Of a stretch of DNA of 35,784 nt, positions 24,248 through 33,106 are shown piece by piece. The stretch comes from Dysgonomonas sp. Marseille-P4677 (GTDB taxonomy: Bacteria > Bacteroidota > Bacteroidia > Bacteroidales > Dysgonomonadaceae): NCBI RefSeq assembly GCF_016652235.1, contig NZ_JAEPKU010000034.1, positions 1-35,784 on the forward strand. Reading direction: 5' to 3'. A program made the position numbers and the translations under genes. The first letter of the stretch is position 1, and each line of letters starts with the position of its first letter. The notes under the pieces were generated by a model. The model made no database searches and was not told where the DNA came from. It saw only the letters and a program-made list of their open reading frames with translations.

Positions 24248-26539
24248 ATGAAAAAACTACTGTTATCACTCTTATTGGGGTGTTTCGCATTCGTAATAAA
24301 TGCGCAGTCTCAAAGCAAGAATGTAAAAATGGATCAATTTGTTAATGATCTGATGAGTAAAATGACTATAGAAGAAAAAATAGGGCAGCTCAACTTACCC
24401 GGTTCGGGTGATATAGTAACCGGACAAGCTAAAAACAGCGATATAGCAGGTAAAATAAAGAGAGGGCAAGTCGGGGGCTTATTCAATATAAAGGGTGTAG
24501 AAAAAATAAAAGATGTGCAGCGTGTAGCTGTAGAAGAAAGCCGCCTCGGTATTCCACTTATTTTTGGTATGGATGTCATACACGGATATGAGACTGTGTT
24601 CCCTATTCCGTTGGGGCTATCTTGTACCTGGGATATGGCAGCGATTGAGCATTCGGCTCGTATTGCCGCTATAGAGGCTAGTGCAGATGGTATCTGTTGG
24701 ACATTCAGCCCTATGGTCGATATAGCAAGAGACCCGCGTTGGGGACGCGTATCGGAAGGAAATGGGGAAGATCCATATTTAGGGGGGCAAATAGCAAAAG
24801 CGATGGTCCGTGGATATCAGGGAGCTGGAGATAAGACTTTTACTGCCAACAATCAGATAATGTCATGTGTAAAACACTATGCTCTGTATGGTGCAGGAGA
24901 GGCTGGTCGTGATTACAATACGGTCGATATGAGTCGTCAGCGTATGTATAATGAATATTTTTATCCGTATCAGGCAGCAGTAGAAGCAGGAGTTGGTAGT
25001 GTTATGGCCTCATTCAATGAAGTAGACGGAGTGCCTGCTACCGGAAATAGGTGGCTGATGACTGAAGTTCTACGTAATCAATGGGGTTTTAATGGTTTTG
25101 TTGTAACCGACTTTACCGGTATAGCTGAAATGGTAGATCATGGCATCGGTGATATACAGACCGTATCTGCACGGGCACTTAATGCCGGAATAGACATGGA
25201 TATGGTAGCCGAAGGCTTCCTTACCACAATAAAGAAATCATATGATGAAGGAAAGATAACTAATGCCGAAATTGATTTGGCTTGTCGCCGTATACTTGAA
25301 GCCAAATATAAGTTAGGATTATTCTCCGACCCATATAAATATTGCGATGTAAAAAGAGCAAAAGTCGATATTTATAAACCGGAGCACCGTGAAATTGCCC
25401 GTAAAATAGCAGGAGAAAGTTTCGTACTACTTAAGAATGAAAATAATCTGTTGCCGTTGAGCAAAAAAGGAACTATTGCCGTTGTTGGGCCATTAGGAAA
25501 TACAAAGGAAAATATGCCGGGAACATGGAGTGTGGCTGCCGATTTCAATAAGGCAACTACAGTTGTTGATGGATTAAAGGCTGTTACAGGAAATAGAGCT
25601 GATATTGTATATGCAAAAGGTAGTAACTTGACAGCTGATCCTGTTTTGGAAGACAGAGCCACAATGTTCGACCGCAGTCTGAAACGTGATGGGAAAACAG
25701 AGGAAGAGTTAAGGAATGAAGCCCTACAGATAGCGAGGAATGCAGATGTTATAGTTGCCACATTAGGCGAGTCTTCCGAATATAGCGGAGAGTCGAGTAG
25801 CCGTTCCGAAATTGGGATACCAGATGTACAACAGCGATTGTTGAAGGAATTATTAAAAACAGGTAAACCTGTGGTACTCGTATTATTTACAGGACGTCCA
25901 CTAACACTTACATGGGAAAATGAAAATGTTCCAGCAATATTGAATGTTTGGTTTGGAGGAACAGAAGCTGCTTATGCAATAGGAGACGTGTTATTCGGCG
26001 ACGTAAATCCTAGTGGAAAACTGACAACAACTTTCCCTCAGAATGTAGGGCAGATACCATTATACTATAATCATAAAAATACCGGACGACCTCTAGCCGA
26101 AGGCAAATGGTTCGAAAAGTTTCGCAGTAATTATCTGGATGTGAGCAATGATCCGGTTTATCCTTTTGGTTATGGACTTAGTTATACGCAGTTTGATTAT
26201 AGTGATGTGAAATTGAGCACTGCAGCGATGGATTCCCGTGGGGAACTTACTGCAAGTGTCACTGTTACCAACAATGGGAAAATGGATGGAAAAGAAGTTG
26301 TACAATTATATATACGTGATGTAGTAGGCAGCGTTACCCGTCCTGTCAAGGAGCTGAAAGGTTTTGAAAAAATATTCTTAAAGGCAGGCGAATCCAAAAC
26401 CGTAATATTTACAATTACGTCGAAGTTATTGAAATTTTATAATTATGATCTAAAATATATTTTTGAACCGGGAGACTTTGATATAATGATAGGAGGCAAT
26501 AGTCGCGATGTAAAAACTGCAAGATTTACATTGAACTAA
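24248..26539 (+). CDS. GH3 beta-glucosidase (BglX-type), periplasmic paralogue
   Basis: 763 residues with a Sec signal (MKKLLLSLLLGCFAFVINAQ) and no lipobox, so soluble periplasmic. It is a close paralogue of the preceding gene across the whole length: EEKIGQLNLPGSGD, MDVIHGYETVFPIPLGLS, DPRWGRVSEGNGEDPY, nucleophile Asp288 in FVVTDFTGIAEM, acid/base candidate Glu515 in YSGESSSRSEIGIPD, and a C-terminal FN3-like domain. It contains a longer insert before the acid/base region (around the LEDRATMFDRSLKRDGKTEE segment), shared with E. coli BglX and absent from its neighbour. Two differently localised GH3 enzymes suggest sequential trimming or different chain lengths. Beta-1,2-glucosidase activity is a plausible inference from the GH144 neighbour. 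Confidence 0.94.
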   Translation: MKKLLLSLLLGCFAFVINAQSQSKNVKMDQFVNDLMSKMTIEEKIGQLNLPGSGDIVTGQAKNSDIAGKIKRGQVGGLFNIKGVEKIKDVQRVAVEESRLGIPLIFGMDVIHGYETVFPIPLGLSCTWDMAAIEHSARIAAIEASADGICWTFSPMVDIARDPRWGRVSEGNGEDPYLGGQIAKAMVRGYQGAGDKTFTANNQIMSCVKHYALYGAGEAGRDYNTVDMSRQRMYNEYFYPYQAAVEAGVGSVMASFNEVDGVPATGNRWLMTEVLRNQWGFNGFVVTDFTGIAEMVDHGIGDIQTVSARALNAGIDMDMVAEGFLTTIKKSYDEGKITNAEIDLACRRILEAKYKLGLFSDPYKYCDVKRAKVDIYKPEHREIARKIAGESFVLLKNENNLLPLSKKGTIAVVGPLGNTKENMPGTWSVAADFNKATTVVDGLKAVTGNRADIVYAKGSNLTADPVLEDRATMFDRSLKRDGKTEEELRNEALQIARNADVIVATLGESSEYSGESSSRSEIGIPDVQQRLLKELLKTGKPVVLVLFTGRPLTLTWENENVPAILNVWFGGTEAAYAIGDVLFGDVNPSGKLTTTFPQNVGQIPLYYNHKNTGRPLAEGKWFEKFRSNYLDVSNDPVYPFGYGLSYTQFDYSDVKLSTAAMDSRGELTASVTVTNNGKMDGKEVVQLYIRDVVGSVTRPVKELKGFEKIFLKAGESKTVIFTITSKLLKFYNYDLKYIFEPGDFDIMIGGNSRDVKTARFTLN

Positions 26540-26585
26540 CTGATAGCTACTCACTGTTTTCTATTACTTTTTAATTGCTGATGAT

Positions 26586-28346
26586 ATGAATAATTTAAAA
26601 ATAATATTATTTCTGTTGTTTTTTGTGGAATGCTTACATTTGTCGGCACAGCAGAAAACATATTGCAACCCCGTCAATCTGGATTATGGCTACGGCCCTA
26701 TCCCTAGTTTTACCACATGGGGAAAGCACAGGTCTACAGCCGATCCTGTTATTGTGAACTATAAGGGGGATTATTATTTATTCTCTACCAACCAAACTGG
26801 ATATTGGTGGAGCAGTGATATGTTGAACTGGAACTTCGTTTCAAGAAAGTTTCTTACGCAAGAGGCTATAGACACAACTCCTAACAAATGGGATGACCTT
26901 TGTGCTCCGGCTGCCTGGGTGCAAGGTGATTCGCTATGTGTTTTCGGGTCAACCTATTCCCGTGTTTTTCCTATATGGGTGAGTACCAGTCCTAAAGCGA
27001 ATGAGTGGTCTAAAGCTGTAGAACGTTTTGATATTGGAGGCTGGGACCCGGCTTTCTTTGTTGATGACGATCAACGTCTCTATATGTATAACGGCAGTAG
27101 CAATGTATACCCCTTGTATGGTATTGAACTTGATAGGACTACATTCCAACCTATAGGAACACGTAAGGAACTCCTATTATTAGATGATAACCGTATCGGT
27201 TGGCATCGCTTTGGTGAGCATATGAATAATGTATTTCTAAAGCCTTTTATGGAAGGAGCTTGGATGACTAAGTATAATGGGAAATATTATCTGCAATGGG
27301 CAGGGCCTGGTACTGAATTTAGTCATTATGGAGATGGTGTTGCCGTAAGTGATAATCCTTTAGGGCATTTTGAACATGTATCTTTACCATTTAGTATAAA
27401 AGCTGGTGGGTTTATTCGCGGAGCAGGTCATGGTGCTACTTTTCAGGATAATAGCGGTAACTATTGGCATACATCTACAATGGTGATAAATGTGAAAAAT
27501 AATTTTGAACGTCGTATTGGCATATGGCCTGCAGGATTTGATAAGGATGATGTAATGTATTGCAATACGGCTTTTGGAGATTATCCTCACTATTTGCCGG
27601 ATGGGAGATCGACCGACCATCAAAAAAGCCGTTTTACGGGATGGATGTTACTTAATTATAACAAGCCCGTTCAGGTATCATCTATTTTTGGAACGCATTA
27701 TCCTAATAATATTGTCAATGAAGATATAAAAACATATTGGAGTGCCCAGACTGCCGATAAGGGAGAATGGCTTATATCCGATCTGACAGAAGTATCTACC
27801 GTATATGCTCTACAGATCAATTATGCTGATCAGGATGTTGAGTTTTTAGGCAAGCAGCAAGGTATATATCATCAATATAAGGTTTACTATTCATTAGATG
27901 CGAAAAAGTGGAGTATCCTTATTGATAAGAGTAAGAATGACAAAGATGTGCCGCATGATTATATAGAGCTTGAAAAGCCTGTGCAAGCTAGATATCTGAA
28001 GATGGAGAATATTCATATGCCAACAGGTAAATTTGCAATATCGGGTTTTAGAGTGTTTGGTTTAGGTTCGGGACAGAAACCGAATAAGGTAGAGCAGTTT
28101 ATGGCCCTTAGGTCTGATGCAACAGACAGACGGAACGCCTGGCTGAAATGGAAGCCTGTGGACAATGCTTATGCTTATAACATATACATAGGTCAGGAAC
28201 CTGATAAGTTATATAATTGTGTGATGGTATACGATGTGAATGAATATTACTATTCTGGAATGGATAAAACGAAACCTTACTATTTCGCTATCGAAGCAAT
28301 AAATGAGAATGGAGTGTCTGAAGTTAAACAGGCTGAGGCTCTGTGA
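26586..28346 (+). CDS. GH43-like glycosidase with discoidin (CBM32-type) and FN3 domains
   Basis: 586 residues with a signal peptide (MNNLKIILFLLFFVECLHLSAQ). The first about 340 residues form a five-bladed beta-propeller of the GH43 type with a plausible triad: Asp53 in STADPVIVNYKGDYYLFST, Asp154 in GGWDPAFFVDDDQRLYMYNG, and Glu223 in FMEGAWMTKYNGKYYLQW. Next is a discoidin-like carbohydrate-binding domain (about 365-490) and a C-terminal FN3 domain (about 500-586). GH43 enzymes usually remove arabinose, xylose or galactose, so its place next to beta-glucan enzymes suggests either a decorated substrate or an atypical activity. It is the last PUL gene, 46 bases after the second GH3 gene, with no strong terminator seen behind it. 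Confidence 0.85.
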   Translation: MNNLKIILFLLFFVECLHLSAQQKTYCNPVNLDYGYGPIPSFTTWGKHRSTADPVIVNYKGDYYLFSTNQTGYWWSSDMLNWNFVSRKFLTQEAIDTTPNKWDDLCAPAAWVQGDSLCVFGSTYSRVFPIWVSTSPKANEWSKAVERFDIGGWDPAFFVDDDQRLYMYNGSSNVYPLYGIELDRTTFQPIGTRKELLLLDDNRIGWHRFGEHMNNVFLKPFMEGAWMTKYNGKYYLQWAGPGTEFSHYGDGVAVSDNPLGHFEHVSLPFSIKAGGFIRGAGHGATFQDNSGNYWHTSTMVINVKNNFERRIGIWPAGFDKDDVMYCNTAFGDYPHYLPDGRSTDHQKSRFTGWMLLNYNKPVQVSSIFGTHYPNNIVNEDIKTYWSAQTADKGEWLISDLTEVSTVYALQINYADQDVEFLGKQQGIYHQYKVYYSLDAKKWSILIDKSKNDKDVPHDYIELEKPVQARYLKMENIHMPTGKFAISGFRVFGLGSGQKPNKVEQFMALRSDATDRRNAWLKWKPVDNAYAYNIYIGQEPDKLYNCVMVYDVNEYYYSGMDKTKPYYFAIEAINENGVSEVKQAEAL

Positions 28347-28596
28347 GATCGAAAATTTATATAAGATAAAATTTTTAAAATTCGAATCTTGAGTAAGCAT
28401 AGATTTTCCAAGAGTAAGGTATTTTCTTTTACTTTCTTTAGAGATACATATGATTAAAGGGTACTCTCTATTTGACAGTGTTTTTGATTTGTAACACAAT
28501 ATATTTAACTGTGCAACTAATATTGTTCTGTGGTTTACAGTTGGTTTACGAACTCGATCAAAATACCACTAAAACCATAGGTATATAAATGACAAA

Positions 28597-28622
28597 AGAG
28601 CTACAGTTTTTACTGTAGCTCT
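28597..28622 (-). terminator. Terminator of the tRNA gene
   Basis: A perfect 11-bp stem AGAGCTACAGT/ACTGTAGCTCT with a 4-base loop (28597-28607 and 28612-28622). On the minus strand the stem is followed by TTTTGTCATT, and it lies 12 bases after the tRNA 3' end. Confidence 0.75.
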
Positions 28623-28634
28623 CTGCTTATTAAG

Positions 28635-28708
28635 TGGTCCCACCTGGGCTTGAACCAGGGACCCCCTGATTATGAGTCAGATGCTCTAACCAACTGAGCT
28701 ATAGGACC
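28635..28708 (-). tRNA. tRNA with CAT anticodon (Met elongator, or Ile with modified C34)
   Basis: A 74-base cloverleaf on the minus strand. The acceptor stem pairs GGTCCTA with TGGGACC (with one G-T), the D arm reads AGCTCAGTTGGTTAGAGC, and the anticodon CAT is at 28674-28672. The T arm GGTTCAAGCC is intact and the 3' CCA is not encoded. The sequence resembles bacterial elongator tRNA-Met, but tRNA-Ile2, where C34 becomes lysidine, has the same anticodon and cannot be ruled out by eye. It has its own promoter and terminator. Confidence 0.93.
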
Positions 28709-28738
28709 TGATTTTGGCGGTTATCCCGAAATCGGTTG

Positions 28739-28770
28739 CAATATTACTGCTTTTTGCTGAAACCCGCAAA
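28739..28770 (-). promoter_or_regulatory. Promoter of the tRNA gene
   Basis: On the minus strand, TTTG (28770-28767), exactly 20 bases, then TAATATTG (28746-28739), one base off the TAnnTTTG consensus. It lies about 30 bases before the tRNA 5' end. Confidence 0.6.
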
Positions 28771-28818
28771 CTTTTAGGCTAAAAATAACGAGAAAATTTA
28801 CTTAAAAGGGCTTCTATA

Positions 28819-29529
28819 CTATTCTATGGCTTTTTTCTTACTATTAATTATCGATAATGCAATGTATAGTAAGATGCTTCCGGTAATACCAAGGATGCCA
28901 ATATATGCTACTAAACCGATGGTGAATACGATTAGAAAATATCGATGTTCGTTCCCTCTAAACTTTATATTTTTGACCTTAAGCGAAAACATCGGAATTT
29001 CAGATATCATGAGTAAAGAGAAAACCAAGATACCAACTAATACAGTGTACATAAGCAGTGATGTTATCATAGGTGCATCGTGAACTATTCCATAGCAAAA
29101 ACTTACCCAAAACAGGGCATTAGCCGGTGTATTAAGCCCTATAAAAGAATCGGATTGCCTTTCGTCAACATTAAACTTTGCTAGTCTTAATCCTGAAAAT
29201 ACTGCAAGTAAGAAAGCAAAATAGGGAAGGTATTCAATTATAATCGGATTGTCTGATATTCGAAATGTGTTCTCTGATAAGAAATGAAAGACAATCATGC
29301 TTGGGGCAACGCCAAAGCTAACCATATCGGCGAGAGAGTCTAATTCTTTTCCTGTAGGAGAATAAGCCTTTAACATACGGGCCGAGAATCCATCCGAAAA
29401 GTCGAATAAACCTGCTATGATAACCCATACTACAACCCAAAGATACTCTCCTTGAAAAGCCATAACAGTTGCAATGCAGCCGGATGATAGATTAAGCGAT
29501 GTAAAGATGTTAGGTATATGTCTTTTCAT
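28819..29529 (-). CDS. pssA: CDP-diacylglycerol--serine O-phosphatidyltransferase
   Basis: A 236-residue integral membrane enzyme that makes phosphatidylserine from CDP-diacylglycerol and serine. It carries the full CDP-alcohol phosphotransferase motif with Asp46, Gly47, Ala50, Arg51, Gly60, Asp64 and Asp68 (SDGFSARMLKAYSPTGKELD and on). Several hydrophobic helices surround it, including the N-terminal pair and a C-terminal YFLIVFTIGLVAYIGILGI segment. The phosphatidylserine decarboxylase gene lies 6 bases upstream in the same operon, giving the two steps to phosphatidylethanolamine, the main bacterial phospholipid of this group. Confidence 0.95.
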   Translation of the reverse strand: MKRHIPNIFTSLNLSSGCIATVMAFQGEYLWVVVWVIIAGLFDFSDGFSARMLKAYSPTGKELDSLADMVSFGVAPSMIVFHFLSENTFRISDNPIIIEYLPYFAFLLAVFSGLRLAKFNVDERQSDSFIGLNTPANALFWVSFCYGIVHDAPMITSLLMYTVLVGILVFSLLMISEIPMFSLKVKNIKFRGNEHRYFLIVFTIGLVAYIGILGITGSILLYIALSIINSKKKAIE

Positions 29530-29535
29530 TATCGG

Positions 29536-30198
29536 TTATTTGAATTTTGCAATAACAGTTTGATTACCGGTTACCTTTTGATCCATTTCCACCAATATTT
29601 CACTGCCTATGGGAAGATAAACATCTACACGAGATCCTAATTTAATAAAACCAAGATGTTCGTCTATATGGGCAACTTCACCTTCTTGGGCGTACGTAAC
29701 TATTCGTCGGGCCATAGCTCCGGCTACTTGGCGCAGGAGTATTTGATGTTTGCCGTCTTCGGTTTCCATCACTACTGTCGAGCGTTCATTTTCTACGCTT
29801 GATTTCGGGAGGTATGCAGCCATAAAACGGCCATCGTGATGTTTCGACATCAATACCTTTCCATTTATTGGATACCAGTTGGCATGGACATTGAAAGGAG
29901 ACATAAAGATCGAAACAATAATCCGTTTGTCCTTAAAATATTCGCCTTCGTAAACTTCTTCTATTGCTACAATTTTTCCATCGGCTGATGCTACAACTAT
30001 ACCGTCTGTACTTCCTTTGAACTGACGGTATGGACTTCTGTAAAAGTTTAATACTATGAGAAAAACAATCAACGATGCTCCCCCTACAATATATGATAAA
30101 ACAGAATGATGGAAAAAATACCATAATGCTCCGTTGAGCAGAACAAGTATGATGAGATATGTTGTTAAAACGCCGCGTCCTTCGTGATGAACTTTCAT
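29536..30198 (-). CDS. psd: Phosphatidylserine decarboxylase, short soluble-tailed type
   Basis: 220 residues from the ATG at 30198. A longer open frame reaches 30264, but that extension contains a canonical promoter (30234-30265), so the shorter start is preferred. Two hydrophobic segments lie near the N-terminus (TTYLIILVLLNGALWYFF and a second just after it). The FMSPFNVHANWYP signature and the self-cleavage site Gly188-Ser189 in KLGSRVDVYLP are intact; the Ser becomes the pyruvoyl cofactor. It converts phosphatidylserine to phosphatidylethanolamine. pssA follows after 6 bases. Confidence 0.93.
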   Translation of the reverse strand: MKVHHEGRGVLTTYLIILVLLNGALWYFFHHSVLSYIVGGASLIVFLIVLNFYRSPYRQFKGSTDGIVVASADGKIVAIEEVYEGEYFKDKRIIVSIFMSPFNVHANWYPINGKVLMSKHHDGRFMAAYLPKSSVENERSTVVMETEDGKHQILLRQVAGAMARRIVTYAQEGEVAHIDEHLGFIKLGSRVDVYLPIGSEILVEMDQKVTGNQTVIAKFK

Positions 30199-30233
30199 TA
30201 TAGTATTTTGTAAAACATATTTAATGCAAGTAG

Positions 30234-30265
30234 CAAAAGTATCTTTATTTGATGATATATACAAA
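30234..30265 (-). promoter_or_regulatory. Promoter of the psd-pssA operon
   Basis: On the minus strand, TTTG (30265-30262), exactly 20 bases, then TACTTTTG (30241-30234). This is a full match to the Bacteroidota -33/-7 consensus and gives a leader of about 30 bases to the ATG at 30198. It rules out the in-frame start at 30264. Confidence 0.75.
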
Positions 30266-30291
30266 TTTGAATTCCAATTTTTAATAGAAAC

Positions 30292-30325
30292 AATAAGAGA
30301 GAGACGACCAAATCTCTCTCTTATT
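30292..30325 (-). terminator. Terminator downstream of prs
   Basis: A perfect 13-bp stem AATAAGAGAGAGA (30292-30304) / TCTCTCTCTTATT (30313-30325) with an 8-base loop, 32 bases after the prs stop. The sequence that follows on the minus strand is T-rich but not a pure T run. Confidence 0.7.
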
Positions 30326-30357
30326 ATTTGATAATATATCAGTTAATCTTAATCTGA

Positions 30358-31296
30358 TTATAAAACATATAATGAACTAATAGATTCATTGGAGAGTACT
30401 CTTCGTATTGCGTTTGCAAATACGTCGGCTACAGATAGTATAACGACCTTTTCGCATTTCTTTGAATAAGGTATGCTATCTGTAAATACCATCTCGGTAA
30501 GACCTGAAAGATCGACTCTATCCGATGCAGGGTCCGACATTACCGCATGACTTGCAATAGCCCGTACCGAGCGAGCGCCACTAGCTTTCATCAGGTCGGC
30601 CGCTTTTGTGATTGTTCCGGCTGTATCTACAATATCATCTACTAACAAAACATCCATACCAGCTACATCCCCGATGATTTGCATCTCAGATATCTCGTTT
30701 GCTTTCTTACGTAATTTATAGCATATGACCATTGGAACGCCAAAATATTTAGCATACGAGCTGGCACGTTTTGTACCCCCTACGTCAGGAGTTGCAATAA
30801 CCAGATTTTCTTTATCCAACGATTTGATGTATTCTACAAAAATAGCAGAAGCATATAGGTGGTCTACAGGAACATTAAAGAATCCTTGTATCTGGTCGGC
30901 ATGTAAATCCATAGTGATCAGGCGGTTTATTCCTGCTGCAGCAAGCATGTCTGCAATCAGTTTTGCACCGATAGATACACGGGGTTTATCTTTTCTGTCT
31001 TGTCTGGCCCAGCCAAAATATGGAATTACAGCGATGATAGAATGAGCCGAAGCTCTTTTAGCCGCATCTATCATTAATAATAGCTCCATAAGATTGTCTG
31101 AAGAAGGGAATGTTGATTGTACCAAAAACACTTGACATCCTCTGATAGACTCTTCGTAAGATACAGAAAATTCACCGTCAGCAAAACGCTCTATATTCAT
31201 TTTTCCCAGAGGGCATCCCAGACTTGTACAGATTTTTTCAGCTAGATAACGGGAGTTAGTTCCCGAGAAAATTTTAAAAGGTACATTCGTATCCAT
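30358..31296 (-). CDS. prs: Ribose-phosphate pyrophosphokinase
   Basis: A 312-residue cytoplasmic enzyme that makes PRPP from ribose-5-phosphate and ATP for nucleotide, His and Trp synthesis. Full family length. It has the ATP-site region WARQDRKDKPRVSIGAKLIA, the metal-binding DLHADQIQGFF, and the PRPP loop VLLVDDIVDTAGT with Asp220 and Asp221. No domain is missing. A -7 box and a downstream hairpin suggest it is transcribed alone. Confidence 0.97.
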   Translation of the reverse strand: MDTNVPFKIFSGTNSRYLAEKICTSLGCPLGKMNIERFADGEFSVSYEESIRGCQVFLVQSTFPSSDNLMELLLMIDAAKRASAHSIIAVIPYFGWARQDRKDKPRVSIGAKLIADMLAAAGINRLITMDLHADQIQGFFNVPVDHLYASAIFVEYIKSLDKENLVIATPDVGGTKRASSYAKYFGVPMVICYKLRKKANEISEMQIIGDVAGMDVLLVDDIVDTAGTITKAADLMKASGARSVRAIASHAVMSDPASDRVDLSGLTEMVFTDSIPYSKKCEKVVILSVADVFANAIRRVLSNESISSLYVL

Positions 31297-31348
31297 TTCT
31301 TCGTTACTCTTTAAGGTGACTATAGTTTATATGTTTAATAATAAGCTG

Positions 31349-31356
31349 CAAAATTA
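31349..31356 (-). promoter_or_regulatory. Candidate -7 box of prs
   Basis: TAATTTTG on the minus strand matches TAnnTTTG, 53 bases before the prs ATG, in the gap after the amylase stop. No -33 TTTG is visible. Confidence 0.45.
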
Positions 31357-31382
31357 GCAAAAACAAATTACTATAAGGGTGC

Positions 31383-33074
31383 TTATACCATAGAAAATTT
31401 AATGATTTTTGCCGAATAGGGTTGCATTCCTATGCAGATTGATTTTTCCCATTGTGGGTTAAGTGTAAATTTCTTCTTTGAAAATAACTCTTCTGCATTT
31501 TTTATTTTATAAGGGCTGATGTTTATATAATTAAAAGCTTCATCAGGGATGTTTATTGATACGTCGGTTGCTTGTTCCGAGAAATTGGCGATAACTAATA
31601 TGAATTCTTTTTTCCCTGATCGGAGAAATGCATATTGTTTAGTTGAATCGAAGCCGGGATTTTCGTAGTTAGCATACATTAAATCGAAAAAATCACCTGA
31701 ATTGATGCACTCCTCTTCTTTTGCTATCTGGATTAGTTGTATATAGAACTTACGTAATTTTATTTGGTCTTTATCTAGGTCTGTACTTGAAAAAGTTCCA
31801 TTGTTTCTCCATTTTTGTACCGAGTCGACAGACCAGTAGTCGAAAATTGTAGTTCGTCCGTCCAATCCACTAAAGCCCTCTTTATCCATGCCACGTTCCC
31901 CTAGCTCTTGTCCAAAATAGATCATTACAGGGTTGGTATTCATTGTTGTGGCTGTAACCATAGCAGGTATGGCTTTGAATGGATTTCCCGCAAAGAAATC
32001 AGAGGCTATGCGTTGCTCGTCATGATTTTCCAGAAAATTCAACATCTTTGGCTGAAGTTCACCTATCCGTTGCCAGCAAAAGGTTATGTCTGATGTCGGT
32101 TTCTTACCACAGGTGATATCCCGTAGGGTATCGTAAAGATCTACTTTATCATATAAGTAGTCAAATAAGCCCCAATGAACGTAATTTTTATATTGAGTCG
32201 GATCATAAACTTCGGCTATAAATAGAATGGATTTATTTTTCGATTTGACTTTAGGTATGACCCAGTTCCAAAATTCTACGGGAACCATCTCTGCCATATC
32301 GCAACGGAAACCGTCAACTCCTTTATCAGTCCAATATAGTAAGATGTCTCTCATCTTAAGCCATGTGTCTGGAACGGGGGTAAAACAACATATTTTTCTC
32401 ATGTTATAATTTACACCATAATTGAGTTTAACTGTTTCATACCAGTCGTTGACGCCGGGTTTATTCGAGAAGCAATCATTACCCGTAGCCTTTGCGGGAA
32501 ATTCGCTATATGCATTATCTCCTGTTTGAGTTGGAAATTGTAATTCTAGCTTCTGGTTTGGAATATAATAAAAATTATTGTCGGGATCGAAAGCTACTGA
32601 AGTATTGTCGTTTTCGCCAAAGTCTGTCACTTTATCGGGTTTAACGTCTGAATGATATTGCCGTGCAACATGATTGGGAACAAAATCAATAATTACTTTC
32701 ATTCCGTTTTTATGGGTTCGTTCCACCATGTTTTCAAATTCTGCCATCCTATTTTCTACGACATCAGCTAAATCGGGAGAAACGTCATAATAGTCTCTGA
32801 TTGCATATGGAGAGCCGGCATTACCTTTTACAATATCGGGGTTGTCTTTTTTTATATTGTATGCTGAGTAATCGGTTTTAGAAGCATGTTCTAATATTCC
32901 GGTATACCAGATATGGGTAAATCCCATTTTCTTTATTTCTTTTAAAGCCTTATTGTCGAAAGCTGAAAATTTGCCTGTTCCATTCTCTTCTAAAGAACCA
33001 TTTTCTTTATTCAGTTTTTTTTTGTTTCCGAATAGTCTGGGAAGGACCTGATAAATAAATATTTTCTCTTTCAT
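31383..33074 (-). CDS. GH13 alpha-amylase family enzyme, cytoplasmic
   Basis: A 563-residue glycoside hydrolase family 13 protein without a signal peptide, so likely acting on intracellular glycogen or imported maltodextrin. The conserved regions are present in order: DFVPNHV, the nucleophile Asp259 in GFRCDMAEM, the acid/base Glu288 in FIAEVYDP, and the transition-state Asp352 in LENHDEQR. A C-terminal beta domain follows (about 470-563). The Bacteroidota typically carry such a protein outside the starch locus. Its gene starts 32 bases after the patatin-like gene, so they probably share a transcript. Exact product specificity is unknown. Confidence 0.92.
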   Translation of the reverse strand: MKEKIFIYQVLPRLFGNKKKLNKENGSLEENGTGKFSAFDNKALKEIKKMGFTHIWYTGILEHASKTDYSAYNIKKDNPDIVKGNAGSPYAIRDYYDVSPDLADVVENRMAEFENMVERTHKNGMKVIIDFVPNHVARQYHSDVKPDKVTDFGENDNTSVAFDPDNNFYYIPNQKLELQFPTQTGDNAYSEFPAKATGNDCFSNKPGVNDWYETVKLNYGVNYNMRKICCFTPVPDTWLKMRDILLYWTDKGVDGFRCDMAEMVPVEFWNWVIPKVKSKNKSILFIAEVYDPTQYKNYVHWGLFDYLYDKVDLYDTLRDITCGKKPTSDITFCWQRIGELQPKMLNFLENHDEQRIASDFFAGNPFKAIPAMVTATTMNTNPVMIYFGQELGERGMDKEGFSGLDGRTTIFDYWSVDSVQKWRNNGTFSSTDLDKDQIKLRKFYIQLIQIAKEEECINSGDFFDLMYANYENPGFDSTKQYAFLRSGKKEFILVIANFSEQATDVSINIPDEAFNYINISPYKIKNAEELFSKKKFTLNPQWEKSICIGMQPYSAKIIKFSMV

Positions 33075-33106
33075 TATAATGGTATTAATTAATAGACTGC
33101 GTGATT

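Noticed and set aside
25372-25761. 129-codon minus-strand open frame inside the second GH3 gene
   Set aside because: Antisense to a well-conserved catalytic region; its Ser/Pro/Leu-rich translation is typical of a shadow frame.
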